DNA of 64,000 nucleotides from Siminovitchia acidinfaciens (GCF_003605385.1 NZ_QYTV02000009.1:90528-154527); one strand, 5' to 3'; shown: positions 7,897 to 17,163, counted from the first letter of the stretch. Translations and numbers: made by a program. Notes: generated from the sequence alone by a model not told the origin.

Positions 7897-9045
7897 ATGA
7901 TGATGAAGACCATGGATATATTAGGGAATATGAAGCCTTTCATACAAGAATTATGGAAACAGTCGGGTTTTAATGAATTGACACCAGTCCAAGAAAAAGC
8001 GATACCCATTATTAATGAGAGAAAAGATCTGATCGTCCAGTCGCCGACGGGAACTGGAAAAACTCTCGCTTATCTTTTGCCGATTCTTGAACAGGTGGAT
8101 GAAACAAAGCAAATGAGCCAGGTGCTCGTATTGGCTCCATCAAGAGAGTTGGTCATGCAAATTCACCAGGAAGTCCAAAATTGGTCAAAAGGTACCGGGA
8201 TAACAAGTGCTGCACTTGTCGGCGGAGCAAATATCAAGCGGCAAGTGGAACGATTGAAAAAGAAGCCTCAAGTTCTGACAGGAACGCCCGGCAGGATATT
8301 GGAACTCATCCGCATGAAAAAAATTAAAATGCATGAAGTGAAAACAATTGTTTTAGATGAGGGCGATCAGCTATTAAACAAAGAGCACTTGGAAACAGTA
8401 CGCACAATTGTCAAATCAACCTTGAATGACCGGCAGCTTCTGCTTTTTTCTGCTACAAAATTGGAAGAACCGGATCAGGTAAGGGCTATGATTGGAAGAG
8501 AACCGGAGAAGCTGTCAGCAGAAAAGACTGTTTCTGTCCCATCATCCATCCAGCATTATTATTTATTATGCGAGCCCCGCGAAAAAACAAAGTTGCTTGG
8601 GAAATTAGCGAAAATGGACGGTATGAAGGGACTCGTATTCATTAGGTCTGTCGGGAATATGAACGTGATTGCCGACAAGCTTGAATTTGAAGGAGTAAAA
8701 ATTGAACTTCTTCATAGCGACTTAAGAAAGCATGAGAGAGAAAGGGCCTTAAAAAGACTGCAATCAGGAGAAATCAGTATCTTACTGGCTACTGATATAG
8801 CCGCAAGGGGACTCGATGTCAGAGGTCTGAATCATGTGATTCAATACGACTTGGCCGAAAATGCTGACCAATATGTGCATCGTGCAGGGAGAACAGGCAG
8901 AATGGGAGCTGCCGGTACAGTTGTATCCTTTGTGAATCCGAGAGATGAGCGTGAACTGAATAAATACGCAAAAGAGCTGGGATTTTCTATTGAAAGAAAG
9001 CGGCTGTTCAAAGGACAGTTTGCCGGATTTGATAAAAGAAAGTAA
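7897..9045 (+). CDS. DEAD-box-family ATP-dependent RNA helicase
   Basis: 382 residues with the full helicase core: Q motif (FNELTPVQEKAIP), motif I SPTGTGKT, motif Ib TPGR, motif II in the variant form DEGD, motif III SAT, motif V TDIAARGLD and motif VI HRAGRTGRMG. There is almost no C-terminal extension, so it lacks an RNA-targeting domain of the DbpA type. Length and compactness resemble B. subtilis YfmL, a helicase linked to ribosome assembly. Three ATG codons lie in a row at the start, behind GAGG. The long structured 5' gap suggests cold-shock-like or autogenous control. Substituting Gly for Ala in motif II should still permit ATP hydrolysis, because the Asp and Glu are kept. Confidence 0.9.
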   Translation: MMMKTMDILGNMKPFIQELWKQSGFNELTPVQEKAIPIINERKDLIVQSPTGTGKTLAYLLPILEQVDETKQMSQVLVLAPSRELVMQIHQEVQNWSKGTGITSAALVGGANIKRQVERLKKKPQVLTGTPGRILELIRMKKIKMHEVKTIVLDEGDQLLNKEHLETVRTIVKSTLNDRQLLLFSATKLEEPDQVRAMIGREPEKLSAEKTVSVPSSIQHYYLLCEPREKTKLLGKLAKMDGMKGLVFIRSVGNMNVIADKLEFEGVKIELLHSDLRKHERERALKRLQSGEISILLATDIAARGLDVRGLNHVIQYDLAENADQYVHRAGRTGRMGAAGTVVSFVNPRDERELNKYAKELGFSIERKRLFKGQFAGFDKRK

Positions 9046-9059
9046 CCAGGAAAAATAAC

Positions 9060-9104
9060 AGTGGGTGTTTGTGAGAGTGCTTCACAGACTATCCACTTTT
9101 TTAA
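9060..9104 (+). terminator. Terminator of the helicase gene
   Basis: AGTGG...CCACT encloses TGTGA/TTCACA and is followed by TTTTTTA. A second hairpin (AGGAAATCG/CGATTTCCT, 9151-9180) lies just beyond the end of the minus-strand nuclease gene and may serve that gene. Confidence 0.75.
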
Positions 9105-9191
9105 TTAAAGGATTGCAGCCAGCATATTGCTTTATGCCAGCGATGTAAGAGGAAATCGCCTAAGGGACGGTCGATTTCCTTGGTTTCACAT

Positions 9192-10055
9192 TCACCATCT
9201 CAATGGAATGTAGATGACATCCGCAAGCTCAGGAAAGTCAATAAACGGATTTCTGTTTCCTTGAATTTGGTAAATTGCCTGATTACGGTGTTTTTCATAG
9301 AGGTCCGGAGGAAACTGCTGGTTCCAGCTTCTTAGGAGATTAAAGTTGATTTTACTCCGGAAGCGTTTTTTGATCCCTTTTGGATACCGGAGCAGGAAAT
9401 ACAGCATGGCACGGGCAGCGGTCCCTTTGCCAAACTCCGGCTCAAAGAGATCAGCTGCTGCGACACCGCAATGGTTTTTAATTGTTTCGGTCGGTGATTC
9501 GGGGTTGTAGTCTGGAAAATCATAGTAGGGAAAATTCGAACGCACAGCATTACAGCTTGGCTCACAGGCAAATAGATGATGCAGATCCCCTTTCATTGGT
9601 TCCCGGCCAATAAACCAAGACTGGGGGACGATATGTTCAGCATTGAACTTTAGTTCTTCCGGTACGTGATGATGGATTACCGATTCGCCTTTTTGATCCA
9701 GCAACATTTGGAAATCCTCATACCGGCGGCTGACTTCAAAATCTCTTCTTATTAAATCAGCCGGATCATCCTGCTTGCCAGAGTATATGCTTTTAATCGT
9801 GTAATCGGGTTGGAGATCGACCCATGTGTACAAATATTGGTCTTTGCTTAAAAAATAGGGAAGCCTGTTTGCGTGTGTACGCTCCACGAGAGAATGAAGC
9901 TGTTGAAATTTCGCCTTCCGGATACTAATCTTCCGGTAGTATTTCGAAACCGCTTCCCGGTCCTTTTTTTCATCGAAATAAAGGATCTCTTCTTTTTTCA
10001 GTCTATGAAGATTTCTTTTCAGTTCATCAAACGATGGTTCAAGATGAACGGTCAT
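9192..10055 (-). CDS. Endonuclease I family nuclease
   Basis: 287 residues. The central block EHIVPQSWF followed by GDLHHLFACEPSCNAVRSN is the signature of the endonuclease I family (Bsn/YurI in Bacillus; a metal-dependent beta-beta-alpha nuclease in which the His is catalytic). Length is close to B. subtilis Bsn (288). Unlike secreted members it shows no signal peptide, so it may act in the cytoplasm or leave by another route. GGAG lies 8 bases before the ATG at 10055 and overlaps the GTG at 10064, so the ATG is the start. It overlaps the preceding gene by 17 bases and is probably translationally coupled to it. Confidence 0.85.
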   Translation of the reverse strand: MTVHLEPSFDELKRNLHRLKKEEILYFDEKKDREAVSKYYRKISIRKAKFQQLHSLVERTHANRLPYFLSKDQYLYTWVDLQPDYTIKSIYSGKQDDPADLIRRDFEVSRRYEDFQMLLDQKGESVIHHHVPEELKFNAEHIVPQSWFIGREPMKGDLHHLFACEPSCNAVRSNFPYYDFPDYNPESPTETIKNHCGVAAADLFEPEFGKGTAARAMLYFLLRYPKGIKKRFRSKINFNLLRSWNQQFPPDLYEKHRNQAIYQIQGNRNPFIDFPELADVIYIPLRW

Positions 10056-10311
10056 TATATTCACTCCGTCTGCTCTCAGAATATGCTAATCTATTTTTAT
10101 ATGAATGTTCTGTACCGATTTCACGGTTAAGCAGTAATTCCATTTCTTCCAAATGACGGCGTTTTACAACAGGGTCAGAATCTGACCAATGAACTGTATA
10201 TATGAAATAATAGTCTTTAATCTGTCTGAAGATGACGGTTGAATGAACAAAAGGTTCAAACCGGGCTTTAATATTATAATGCCTCGTGTATGACCAATCT
10301 AGCAGTTCCAT
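10039..10311 (-). CDS. Hypothetical 90-residue protein upstream of the nuclease
   Basis: The sequence is mixed charged and aromatic (for example YYFIYTVHWSDSDP), has no membrane segment or signal peptide, and matches no family that I recognise. It has an AAGGTGG site close to the ATG and overlaps the nuclease start by 17 bases, so the two are co-transcribed. The pairing invites a test as nuclease inhibitor or regulator, but nothing in the sequence proves this. Confidence 0.6.
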   Translation of the reverse strand: MELLDWSYTRHYNIKARFEPFVHSTVIFRQIKDYYFIYTVHWSDSDPVVKRRHLEEMELLLNREIGTEHSYKNRLAYSESRRSEYNDRSS

Positions 10312-10404
10312 GATCCACCTTACCTTTCTTTCATATATTATAAGCTTTTGACGGGAAAACTGGAATACAAAGGTTCAAATGAATACAAATGGGGGATATA
10401 TATA

Positions 10405-10975
10405 TAAAAGCGGAAGCGCCTGTTCATCGACGTACAGACTGAGCCGAAATGCGGAAACGCCTTGATCAGCCCCGACAAGCACAAGCCGATTCCCGAGGAG
10501 GCAGTACTTCAGCCACCACAGGGAATTGGCTTGTGACCTCGAGGGGCTAGGCGTTGCAGCTAGACAATAGTGCCTCCAACGAGATAAAGGAAACACGGCG
10601 ACGAAGGCCGCCTCAGACCGCCACATCCTGTGGCTTCGGCAGGCTCAGGACGCGACATCCTGTCGCTTCGCTTGCACTAGTACTTCCTGTACGTCGGTGG
10701 CACTAGGACGTCCTGTCCGTCGGAGCCGATGTTGACTTATCGTAGGCGCGAAGTCTGCTAGTCGATAGGCGCTGAAGCTGGATATTAAGAAAAGCGGAAG
10801 GCGGCCGTTTTGGGGCGACAAGCGCTAGGCAGGCTCAGAACGCGACATCCTAGAAAAAGCTGACGCTTTTCCTTCGTGCGATGTAACGCTGCCGAAGCTT
10901 TCCTTGTCCTGTCGCTTCGCTTGCACTAGGACTTCCTGTCAGTCGCTGGACAATGAGAAAAGCGTAAGACGCCTG
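10405..10975 (-). repeat. Dispersed intergenic repeat, composite copy 2
   Basis: About 570 bp between divergent genes. At least three nested modules run in minus orientation, each opening AAAAGCGG or AAAAGCGT and closing with GCTAGACA-like or GCTGGACA-like ends (near 10555, 10780 and 10950). It contains the stem-loops GCCACATCCTGTGGC (10620-10634), GCGACATCCTGTCGC (10652-10666), GTACTTCCTGTAC (10680-10692) and GGACGTCCTGTCC (10706-10718), whose arms differ but remain complementary. No gene is credible here. Confidence 0.8.
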
Positions 10976-11038
10976 TTTAGGGGCGACTAATTATCGAATG
11001 AAAATATTTATACATATGGAAGCTGCGGAGGGATGACG

Positions 11039-12289
11039 ATGAGTGACGGAAAAGGTTTCGGATCCGTTTTTTCAAATATAAAAAATCAGATTGATAAGCT
11101 GCCTTTATCCGGAAAGTCCAAGCAAAAAATGATGTACAAGCTTGGAGAATTGAAGGAGCTGACGGTGGAGGCGCGGGAACCGCGGATTGCACTCGTTGGA
11201 AGAAGGGGAGCAGGGAAATCGTCTCTTATCAACGCACTATTTGGAGAAGAGAAACAAATGGTCAGTTCGGTTCAGGCGGGTACCGGGCGTGGAAAATGGC
11301 TTTGGTATCCAAGTGATAATGATAAGAAAATCCGACTGCTTGACTCACGGGGGCTCGGTGAGAGCGAAAGGCCCCTGGAATCCGCGGATAGCGGATCGGC
11401 CATTGCCCAACTGGAGAAAGAAGTGGAAGCGGAGCAGCCGGACGTCTTCCTGTTTCTGATTAAGGCTAAGGAAACAGACGCTCGGGTGGAAGAGGATTTA
11501 CATGAGTTGAATAAATTGCGGGCATATATTAAGGAGATCCATCAGTACGAAGTTCCGGTCATTTGCGTTGTCACGCAAGTGGACGAGCTCGACCCACCAT
11601 ACTATAAACAGCTGCCGCTGGACGCCAATCCGGAAAAAGCGAAAAACATCCAAGCAGCGATGAAGCTGATGGAAAAGCGGTTTGCGGAAAATGACATACC
11701 TCTCATTACAACAATACCTGTCTGTACATACGTCGATTTTGATGAATCCGGGAAAATGGTCTATGATATGCGCTGGAATGTCGATGAACTGGCGGACTAT
11801 CTCGTTGACATCCTGCCGAACGACGCCAAATTGAAAACAGCAAAAGCAGCCAGGGCGGTTTCAGCTAAAAAAAAAGCGGCCCAAAAAGTGATCATAACAA
11901 TGTCAGGCATGGCCGTACTTATCGGCGTTGAACCGATTCCGTTTGCCGATATGCCTTTGCTAACGGGCCTGCAGGCTTTGATGATCATGGCCATTGCCTA
12001 TATTGCGGGAAGAGAAGTCAATCGGGCGGCTGCCGCTGAATTTATCGGTGCGGTCGGAGCCAATCTCGGTGTTGCGTTTGTGGTCAGGGAAGGCGTCCGG
12101 TCGGCAGCCAAAATGATCCCTGCTGCAGGAAACATGATTTCCGGAGCAGTCGCTGGTGCTGTAACCTATGGGATTGGACAGGCTGGGATGGCTTATTATC
12201 TGGAAGGGAAAGATTTGAAAAGGGCGAAGGAAGCATTCGAAAGAGGGAAGAAGCAATTTAGAAAAAGTCGAAGAAATGAAGAAGAATAA
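11039..12289 (+). CDS. Membrane-associated GTPase with C-terminal DUF697 domain
   Basis: 416 residues. The N-terminal GTPase domain has G1 GRRGAGKS, a G3-like DSRGLGE and G4 TQVDE, placing it in the HSR1/Era-like group. After a basic linker (SAKKKAAQKV) comes a DUF697/YcjF-like C-terminal region with two or three hydrophobic, Gly/Ala-rich helices (VLIGVEPIPFADMPLLTGLQ; IPAAGNMISGAVAGAVTYGI) that should associate with the membrane. Such proteins are linked to envelope stress, but their substrate is unknown. The GGAGGG site fits the ATG at 11039 better than the one at 11033. The gene stands alone, between a repeat and its own terminator. Confidence 0.85.
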   Translation: MSDGKGFGSVFSNIKNQIDKLPLSGKSKQKMMYKLGELKELTVEAREPRIALVGRRGAGKSSLINALFGEEKQMVSSVQAGTGRGKWLWYPSDNDKKIRLLDSRGLGESERPLESADSGSAIAQLEKEVEAEQPDVFLFLIKAKETDARVEEDLHELNKLRAYIKEIHQYEVPVICVVTQVDELDPPYYKQLPLDANPEKAKNIQAAMKLMEKRFAENDIPLITTIPVCTYVDFDESGKMVYDMRWNVDELADYLVDILPNDAKLKTAKAARAVSAKKKAAQKVIITMSGMAVLIGVEPIPFADMPLLTGLQALMIMAIAYIAGREVNRAAAAEFIGAVGANLGVAFVVREGVRSAAKMIPAAGNMISGAVAGAVTYGIGQAGMAYYLEGKDLKRAKEAFERGKKQFRKSRRNEEE

Positions 12290-12300
12290 CCTTAAAGCAG

Positions 12301-12341
12301 GCATCAATATCCGTTTTGCCACGGGTGTTGATGCTTTTTTT
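12301..12341 (+). terminator. Terminator of the DUF697 GTPase gene
   Basis: GCATCAATATCCG pairs with CGGGTGTTGATGC and is followed by TTTTTTT, a classic intrinsic terminator. Confidence 0.9.
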
Positions 12342-12432
12342 GTCGAACGTTTAGGCTATGTATCCTCTTGAATGAACATTGTTTAAATATTATAATACGT
12401 TTAAATAAATTTGAACGTTGGAGGTTTATTGA

Positions 12433-12996
12433 ATGTTACAAACTTATCAAATAGAAAATCTTGATCAGGTTAAGGCGATTGCGGACCCATTAAGAATACA
12501 AATTTTATGGGAAACCTTTGATGAAGCGAAAACAGGTAAAATGATCGGTGATATTCTGAACATGCCGGCTTCAAAAATCCATTACCATTTAAGGGAACTT
12601 GAAAAGAACGGACTCGTTGTCGTGGAAAGAACTGAAGAAAAAAATGGCATTGTTCAAAAGTTTTACAGACCAATAGCGAGGCGCCTGTATGTAAAAAGTG
12701 GGCTGATTTCCCCGGAAGTGACGGGTGACTTTCACAGTGCTGTGTTGGAAAGCTACTTTTTACCGCTAAAGAAGGTAACGGAACATCTTGAAACGATCGA
12801 TGTATCTGTCATGAAAGGGAGTTCTATGGCGGAAGCGGACTTCAGAAAGCTTAAACTGTCAGAAGAGCAGACAAAAAAAGTAAAAGAAAAACTGGATGAA
12901 CTGCAGGAAATGCTCGATGAATTTGAACAAAAGCAGCCGGACAGCGGAACAGAGTATGTATTCCAGTACGAAGTTTTTCCATACAGGAAAAGATAG
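12433..12996 (+). CDS. ArsR-like winged-helix transcriptional regulator
   Basis: 187 residues. Residues 8-75 carry a winged helix (QVKAIADPLRIQILWETF, then MPASKIHYHLRELEKNGLV) typical of ArsR-type repressors that read a C-terminal ligand domain. The C-terminal half is helical and acidic (KVKEKLDELQEMLDEFEQK), probably a coiled-coil dimer segment. There is no metal-binding CxC box, so it is not a metal sensor. The MFS gene starts 12 bases after the stop, so it probably controls that transporter. The start has GGAGG 9 bases upstream. Confidence 0.85.
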   Translation: MLQTYQIENLDQVKAIADPLRIQILWETFDEAKTGKMIGDILNMPASKIHYHLRELEKNGLVVVERTEEKNGIVQKFYRPIARRLYVKSGLISPEVTGDFHSAVLESYFLPLKKVTEHLETIDVSVMKGSSMAEADFRKLKLSEEQTKKVKEKLDELQEMLDEFEQKQPDSGTEYVFQYEVFPYRKR

Positions 12997-13008
12997 GAGG
13001 AAGTCAAC

Positions 13009-14250
13009 ATGCAGGCGGTTCTATCGTCAGAAGCCAAAAAGGATTTGCAGCTCTATAAACGAAGTCCGTTCCTATTGCTGATTGTTTCCGGATTTATTGC
13101 CAATGTCAGTTTTACAATGTTTGTCTTTACCCAGTCGTGGTTCGTATTGAAACAGCTTCAGATGACTACCGGTCTTGGACTGATTTTCGTCGCATCTTCG
13201 GTGCCCCGGCTAATTTTTATGCCTTTTGGTGGAGTCATTGCAGACAAAGTAAAAAAAACGTGGATCATTTTTATTTGCATGTTAATAGAGATGCTGCTTG
13301 TCCTGACAATCATGTTTGCTTTAAAATCTGGAGTAGAGTCCATTCATATTTTTATAGCAGCTGCATTGATTTTTGGCATAACAGATGCACTGCAAGTTCC
13401 GGCAAGGACTTCCCTGCTGCCCATGCTTGTGACAAAAGATCAGCTGACTCGAGCTAATTCGGCCTATACGTTTACCAGTTCATCAGCATCTATCGCAGGA
13501 GCTTTTTTTGCAGGGCTGGCGATCAGCCTTTTCGGCTTTTATCAAACATTTGGAATCATGGCCTGTGCTACGCTTCTTGCTTCAATCCTTACATTGCTAA
13601 TCAAATATAGCCGTTCCTCGGATTTGGAAAATTCAGAAGATAAGTTCCTTCAGTCAATGAAAAATGGCTTTGTCTATGTAAAAAATTCCCCGATTATGAT
13701 TGCCATTTTTGGTCTGGCAATCACTCTGAACTTTTTTCTTGCGGGTCCGTTAACAATGGGAATCCCCATTCTCGCCGATCATGTTTTTCAAGGCGAGGCG
13801 TTGGTCTTTTCTATGATGGAATCAAGCTTTTTGGTCGGTACCATCATTGGATCCGCTTTGTTTGGAATAATGAATATTAAGAGACATAAGGGCAAAATTT
13901 CAATTCTAGCAGTAACAGCGGCTGGTGTTTTCATGTTTTTCATTGGAGTAGCCGATATATTATGGATTGTTCTTGGGCTGATGGGAACCGTAGGAATATT
14001 GATGGCTTTTACAAATGTACCGATCATGACAATGCTGCAGTCGAATACGGATGAAAAAATGCTCGGCCGGGTGATGAGCTTTTTAATGATTGCAGCCATG
14101 GGATTGACACCTTTATCATATGCCTGTACATCCCTGCTTTTACAATTCGGTTTTAATATCCAGCTCATTTTGTGTATCGCTACAATTCCGGTTATAGGTA
14201 CCGGCTTATTAACCTATTATTTCGTACCGGTGTTGAGAAATGCCGACTAA
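13009..14250 (+). CDS. Major facilitator superfamily exporter
   Basis: 413 residues, about 12 hydrophobic segments, and an MFS signature between helices 2 and 3 (PFGGVIADKVKKTWII). General layout resembles DHA3-type drug/proton antiporters found in Firmicutes. AGGAGG lies 8 bases before the ATG and the regulator gene ends 12 bases upstream, so the two form an operon, probably an inducible efflux pair. The substrate cannot be told from sequence. The pabB-like gene begins 32 bases downstream with no terminator between, so co-transcription is possible. Confidence 0.85.
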   Translation: MQAVLSSEAKKDLQLYKRSPFLLLIVSGFIANVSFTMFVFTQSWFVLKQLQMTTGLGLIFVASSVPRLIFMPFGGVIADKVKKTWIIFICMLIEMLLVLTIMFALKSGVESIHIFIAAALIFGITDALQVPARTSLLPMLVTKDQLTRANSAYTFTSSSASIAGAFFAGLAISLFGFYQTFGIMACATLLASILTLLIKYSRSSDLENSEDKFLQSMKNGFVYVKNSPIMIAIFGLAITLNFFLAGPLTMGIPILADHVFQGEALVFSMMESSFLVGTIIGSALFGIMNIKRHKGKISILAVTAAGVFMFFIGVADILWIVLGLMGTVGILMAFTNVPIMTMLQSNTDEKMLGRVMSFLMIAAMGLTPLSYACTSLLLQFGFNIQLILCIATIPVIGTGLLTYYFVPVLRNAD

Positions 14251-14282
14251 CCTTTTATTGAGATAGGAAGTGTGTTGACTTA

Positions 14283-15683
14283 ATGGAGCAGCCTGTGATT
14301 TTTGAGAAAATATCATTTGAACAAGAAAAATTCTTTCAAGCATACTTGCGTTTGACTGCAAAGGAAGAACACCACGTGTTGTTGGAAAGCGGACGTACAG
14401 GGAGATACAGCATCGCGGGAATCAAACCGTTTGCGGTCGTTCACGGAGATGAACAAAAAGTGGAAATAAGGCAGGGCGGGGAGACTCATTTGCTGGAAGG
14501 GAAACCGCTGCAAACACTTGAAAAGTGGATGCAGCAATTTTCTTTCCCACCTCAGCCTGGTCTGCCTGACTTCCAGGGAGGGGCCATTGGTTTTATAAGC
14601 TACGACTATGCGTGGTGTATTGAAAAGCTCCCGTATAAAGCTGCGGATGATGTAGGGCTGCCACTTCTTTATTTTCTTGTTTTTGACGAGTGGGCCGTCT
14701 TTGACCATGAAGAACAAAGTTTATGGCTGATGACATTAAATAGACATATGGCAAAAGAAAAATTAACAGCCTTGAAAGCGGATTGGATAGAAGGGGCAGA
14801 AACACCTACAAAGAGCTCGTCTAATTTTCAGGTTTCCGCTGAAAAACCTCAGCTTTCTTTTACAGAAGAGGAATTTGCAGCAGCGGTTGAGAAAATAAAG
14901 GATTATATCAGGGAAGGCGACGTCAGCCAGGTCAACCTGACGGTTCGGCAGTCGGAAACCCTAGCAGCACCACCGATAAATGTGTATAAGGAATTGCGCA
15001 AGTTGAATCCATCCCCGTATATGGGATACTTTCATACACCAGAATTCCAGATTGTCTCGGGCTCCCCTGAGCTATTGATTAAAAAAGACGGAAGAAAAGT
15101 TGCAACGAGGCCGATTGGCGGCACCAGATCACGGGGGAAAGATGAAGCCGAAGACAAGCGGCTTGAACAGGAGCTGCTGTCTAACGAAAAAGAAAAAGCA
15201 GAACACATTATGCTGGTCGACCTGGAAAGAAATGACATGGGGAAGGTCTGTGAGTTCGGAAGTGTCAATGTGGATGAGTTGATGGTCATTGAAAAATATT
15301 CGCATGTCATGCACATCGTTTCACATGTGAGCGGGACACTTTCCGAGGGTAAGACTTCAGCCGATTTGATCGAAGCCGTCTTTCCCGGCGGAAGCATCAC
15401 TGGTGCGCCGAAAATAAGAACACTGGAAATCATCGAAGAACTCGAGCCTGTCAAACGGGGCGTATACACAGGGACAATGGGCTGGATCGGCTTTAACGAA
15501 GACTTGCATTTAAACATTGTCATTCGGACCATGATAGTCAAAGACGAAATGTGTCATGTACAGGCGGGAGCGGGCATCGTGATCGATTCCAATCCAAAAG
15601 CGGAATATAAAGAGTCGTTAAAGAAAGCAGCTGCTCTTTGGAATGCAAAAAATGAAGCAGACAAAAAGGGGGCTTTCGCATGA
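14283..15683 (+). CDS. pabB: Chorismate-utilising aminodeoxychorismate/anthranilate synthase component I
   Basis: 466 residues of the TrpE/PabB/MenF fold. The C-terminal catalytic domain shows SGSPELLIKK, RPIGGTRSRG, EHIMLVDLERNDMG, FPGGSITGAPKI and GIVIDSNP, which bind chorismate and Mg2+. At the position where E. coli PabB has its catalytic Lys274 (PIKGT) this protein has Gly (PIGGT); TrpE-type enzymes have Ala there, so product choice is uncertain. The following amidotransferase-like and lyase-like genes (ATGA overlap, then one base) point to p-aminobenzoate synthesis for folate. The gene lies outside any visible folate operon and may be a second copy. Confidence 0.83.
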   Translation: MEQPVIFEKISFEQEKFFQAYLRLTAKEEHHVLLESGRTGRYSIAGIKPFAVVHGDEQKVEIRQGGETHLLEGKPLQTLEKWMQQFSFPPQPGLPDFQGGAIGFISYDYAWCIEKLPYKAADDVGLPLLYFLVFDEWAVFDHEEQSLWLMTLNRHMAKEKLTALKADWIEGAETPTKSSSNFQVSAEKPQLSFTEEEFAAAVEKIKDYIREGDVSQVNLTVRQSETLAAPPINVYKELRKLNPSPYMGYFHTPEFQIVSGSPELLIKKDGRKVATRPIGGTRSRGKDEAEDKRLEQELLSNEKEKAEHIMLVDLERNDMGKVCEFGSVNVDELMVIEKYSHVMHIVSHVSGTLSEGKTSADLIEAVFPGGSITGAPKIRTLEIIEELEPVKRGVYTGTMGWIGFNEDLHLNIVIRTMIVKDEMCHVQAGAGIVIDSNPKAEYKESLKKAAALWNAKNEADKKGAFA

Positions 15684-16261
15684 TTCTATTAATCGATCAC
15701 TATGACTCATTTACATATAATATCGTTCAGGCTTTCGGTAGGTTTGAAAAAGAGATTGTTGTGAAAAGTTACGACGAAATATCAATCGAGGCGATTGAAG
15801 AATTGAATCCCGATCACATTGTCATTTCTTCTGGATCGGGAAGGCCTGCTAAAGAAGGGATAACATGTGAATTGATCCGCTTTTTTTCAGGCAAGGTCCC
15901 CATACTCGGCGTTGGCTTCGGTTGCCTTGCCATTGCTGAAGCTTACGGTGGGAAAGTAGTCAAAACGGAAAACCTGCTGCCAGGAAAACCATTTGATATT
16001 TTTCATGATGGTGAAAGTATTTTTGCCGGCATGCGAGAGCCTTTTTCAGCGACGCGTTATCATTCACTGATTGTTAGTAGGGAAGACTTCCCTGAAACTT
16101 TGGGTATTTCCGCTTGGAATTCGGAAGATGAAGTTATGGGAATCAGACATAACGATTATTCAGTGGAAGGTGTGCAATTCAATCCTGAGTCAATTATGAC
16201 GGAAGCGGGAGAGCAGCTGTTGAAGAACTTTATTGAAATTGATCGGGTGGCTTGGAACTGA
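15680..16261 (+). CDS. Degenerate class I glutamine amidotransferase, PabA/TrpG-like, catalytic residues lost
   Basis: 193 residues with the whole TrpG/PabA fold (LLIDHYDSFTYNIVQ at the start). The nucleophile motif, normally GVCLGHQ, reads GVGFGCL, so Gly replaces the catalytic Cys. The motif normally VQFHPES reads VQFNPES, so Asn replaces the catalytic His; only the Glu of the triad remains. The early SPGPG loop reads SSGSG. It should not hydrolyse glutamine. It may instead be a structural or ammonia-channel partner for the component I enzyme. The frame is intact and overlaps pabB by 4 bases, so it is a maintained gene and not an obvious pseudogene. Confidence 0.85.
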   Translation: MILLIDHYDSFTYNIVQAFGRFEKEIVVKSYDEISIEAIEELNPDHIVISSGSGRPAKEGITCELIRFFSGKVPILGVGFGCLAIAEAYGGKVVKTENLLPGKPFDIFHDGESIFAGMREPFSATRYHSLIVSREDFPETLGISAWNSEDEVMGIRHNDYSVEGVQFNPESIMTEAGEQLLKNFIEIDRVAWN

Positions 16262-16262
16262 C

Positions 16263-17105
16263 ATGTATATGTATTTGAATGGGAATTTTATTGAAAAAGA
16301 AAAAGCACGTATTTCTCCTTTTGACCACGGATATTTATATGGACTGGGCGTTTTTGAAACGTTTCGGACATACAGTGGGGTTCCGTTCCTGCTCGAGGAA
16401 CATTTAGAGCGGCTGAATGCGGGGCTAGCGGAAATGGGAATTGAACGGGCATTTCAAAAAAGGGAAGTCCGGTCCCTCATTGATGAACTGTCAGAGCTTA
16501 ATCAATTACAGGATTCCTACATAAGAATGAATGTTTCGGCAGGAGCGGGAGAAATCGGCCTGCAGACAGCTCCATATACTGAGCCGACAATTATCTTTTT
16601 TCAAAAAGAACTTCCGCCTCTTGAGCCGCTTCGAGAAAAGGAAGCAATTTTATTGAATATCCGCCGTAATACCCCTGAAACCGAAGTAAGGTTAAAATCC
16701 CACCATTTTTTTAATAATATGGCGGCTAAACGAGAGCTGGGATCAGATCCTGGAAAAGAGGGGATTTTTCTGTCCGAAGATGGATTTTTGGCAGAAGGCG
16801 TTACATCCAATCTATTCTGGGTGAATGACGGGAGATTATTGACGCCGGCGATTGAAACCGGGATATTGAACGGGATTACAAGACAGTTCATTTTACGGTT
16901 GGCAACGGAGTTGGGGATTCGGACGGAAGAAGGTCTGTATAAAGGAGTGGAGCTGTCTGAAGCAGATGAAATCTTTTTTACCAATTCCATTCAGGAGATT
17001 GTTCCTGTGAATGCTTTCGAAGGGAGATCCTTGCCTGGAAAGGACGGTCGCATCGTTCAAAGGCTGAATGAATTGTATCAAAACTATGTTTCCAACCTAC
17101 GATAA
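16263..17105 (+). CDS. pabC: Aminodeoxychorismate lyase-like class IV PLP enzyme
   Basis: 280 residues of the class IV aminotransferase fold: PFDHGYLYGLGVFET near the start, the PLP Lys probably in RLKSHHFFNN, EGVTSNLFWV and a late TGILNGITR cofactor phosphate loop. In the pab pathway it releases pyruvate from aminodeoxychorismate to give p-aminobenzoate; D-amino acid and branched-chain aminotransferases share the fold. The preceding gene stops at 16261, so ATG 16263 or 16269 is the likely start; an upstream TTG at 16233 inside that gene is less likely. Last gene of the operon, closed by the terminator at 17164. Confidence 0.8.
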   Translation: MYMYLNGNFIEKEKARISPFDHGYLYGLGVFETFRTYSGVPFLLEEHLERLNAGLAEMGIERAFQKREVRSLIDELSELNQLQDSYIRMNVSAGAGEIGLQTAPYTEPTIIFFQKELPPLEPLREKEAILLNIRRNTPETEVRLKSHHFFNNMAAKRELGSDPGKEGIFLSEDGFLAEGVTSNLFWVNDGRLLTPAIETGILNGITRQFILRLATELGIRTEEGLYKGVELSEADEIFFTNSIQEIVPVNAFEGRSLPGKDGRIVQRLNELYQNYVSNLR

Positions 17106-17163
17106 CGAAGGGTGCTAGTCGCACCGCGATAGCGAAATTAGAACATAGACTTTATACAAGCTC

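Noticed and set aside
10375-10626. Minus-strand 83-codon frame in the repeat between divergent genes
   Set aside because: Lies inside repeat copy 2; similar fragments recur in other repeat copies, without a start signal.
16233-16262. TTG start extending the pabC-like protein upstream
   Set aside because: It lies within the pabA-like gene; family N-termini begin at the ATGs just after that gene's stop.
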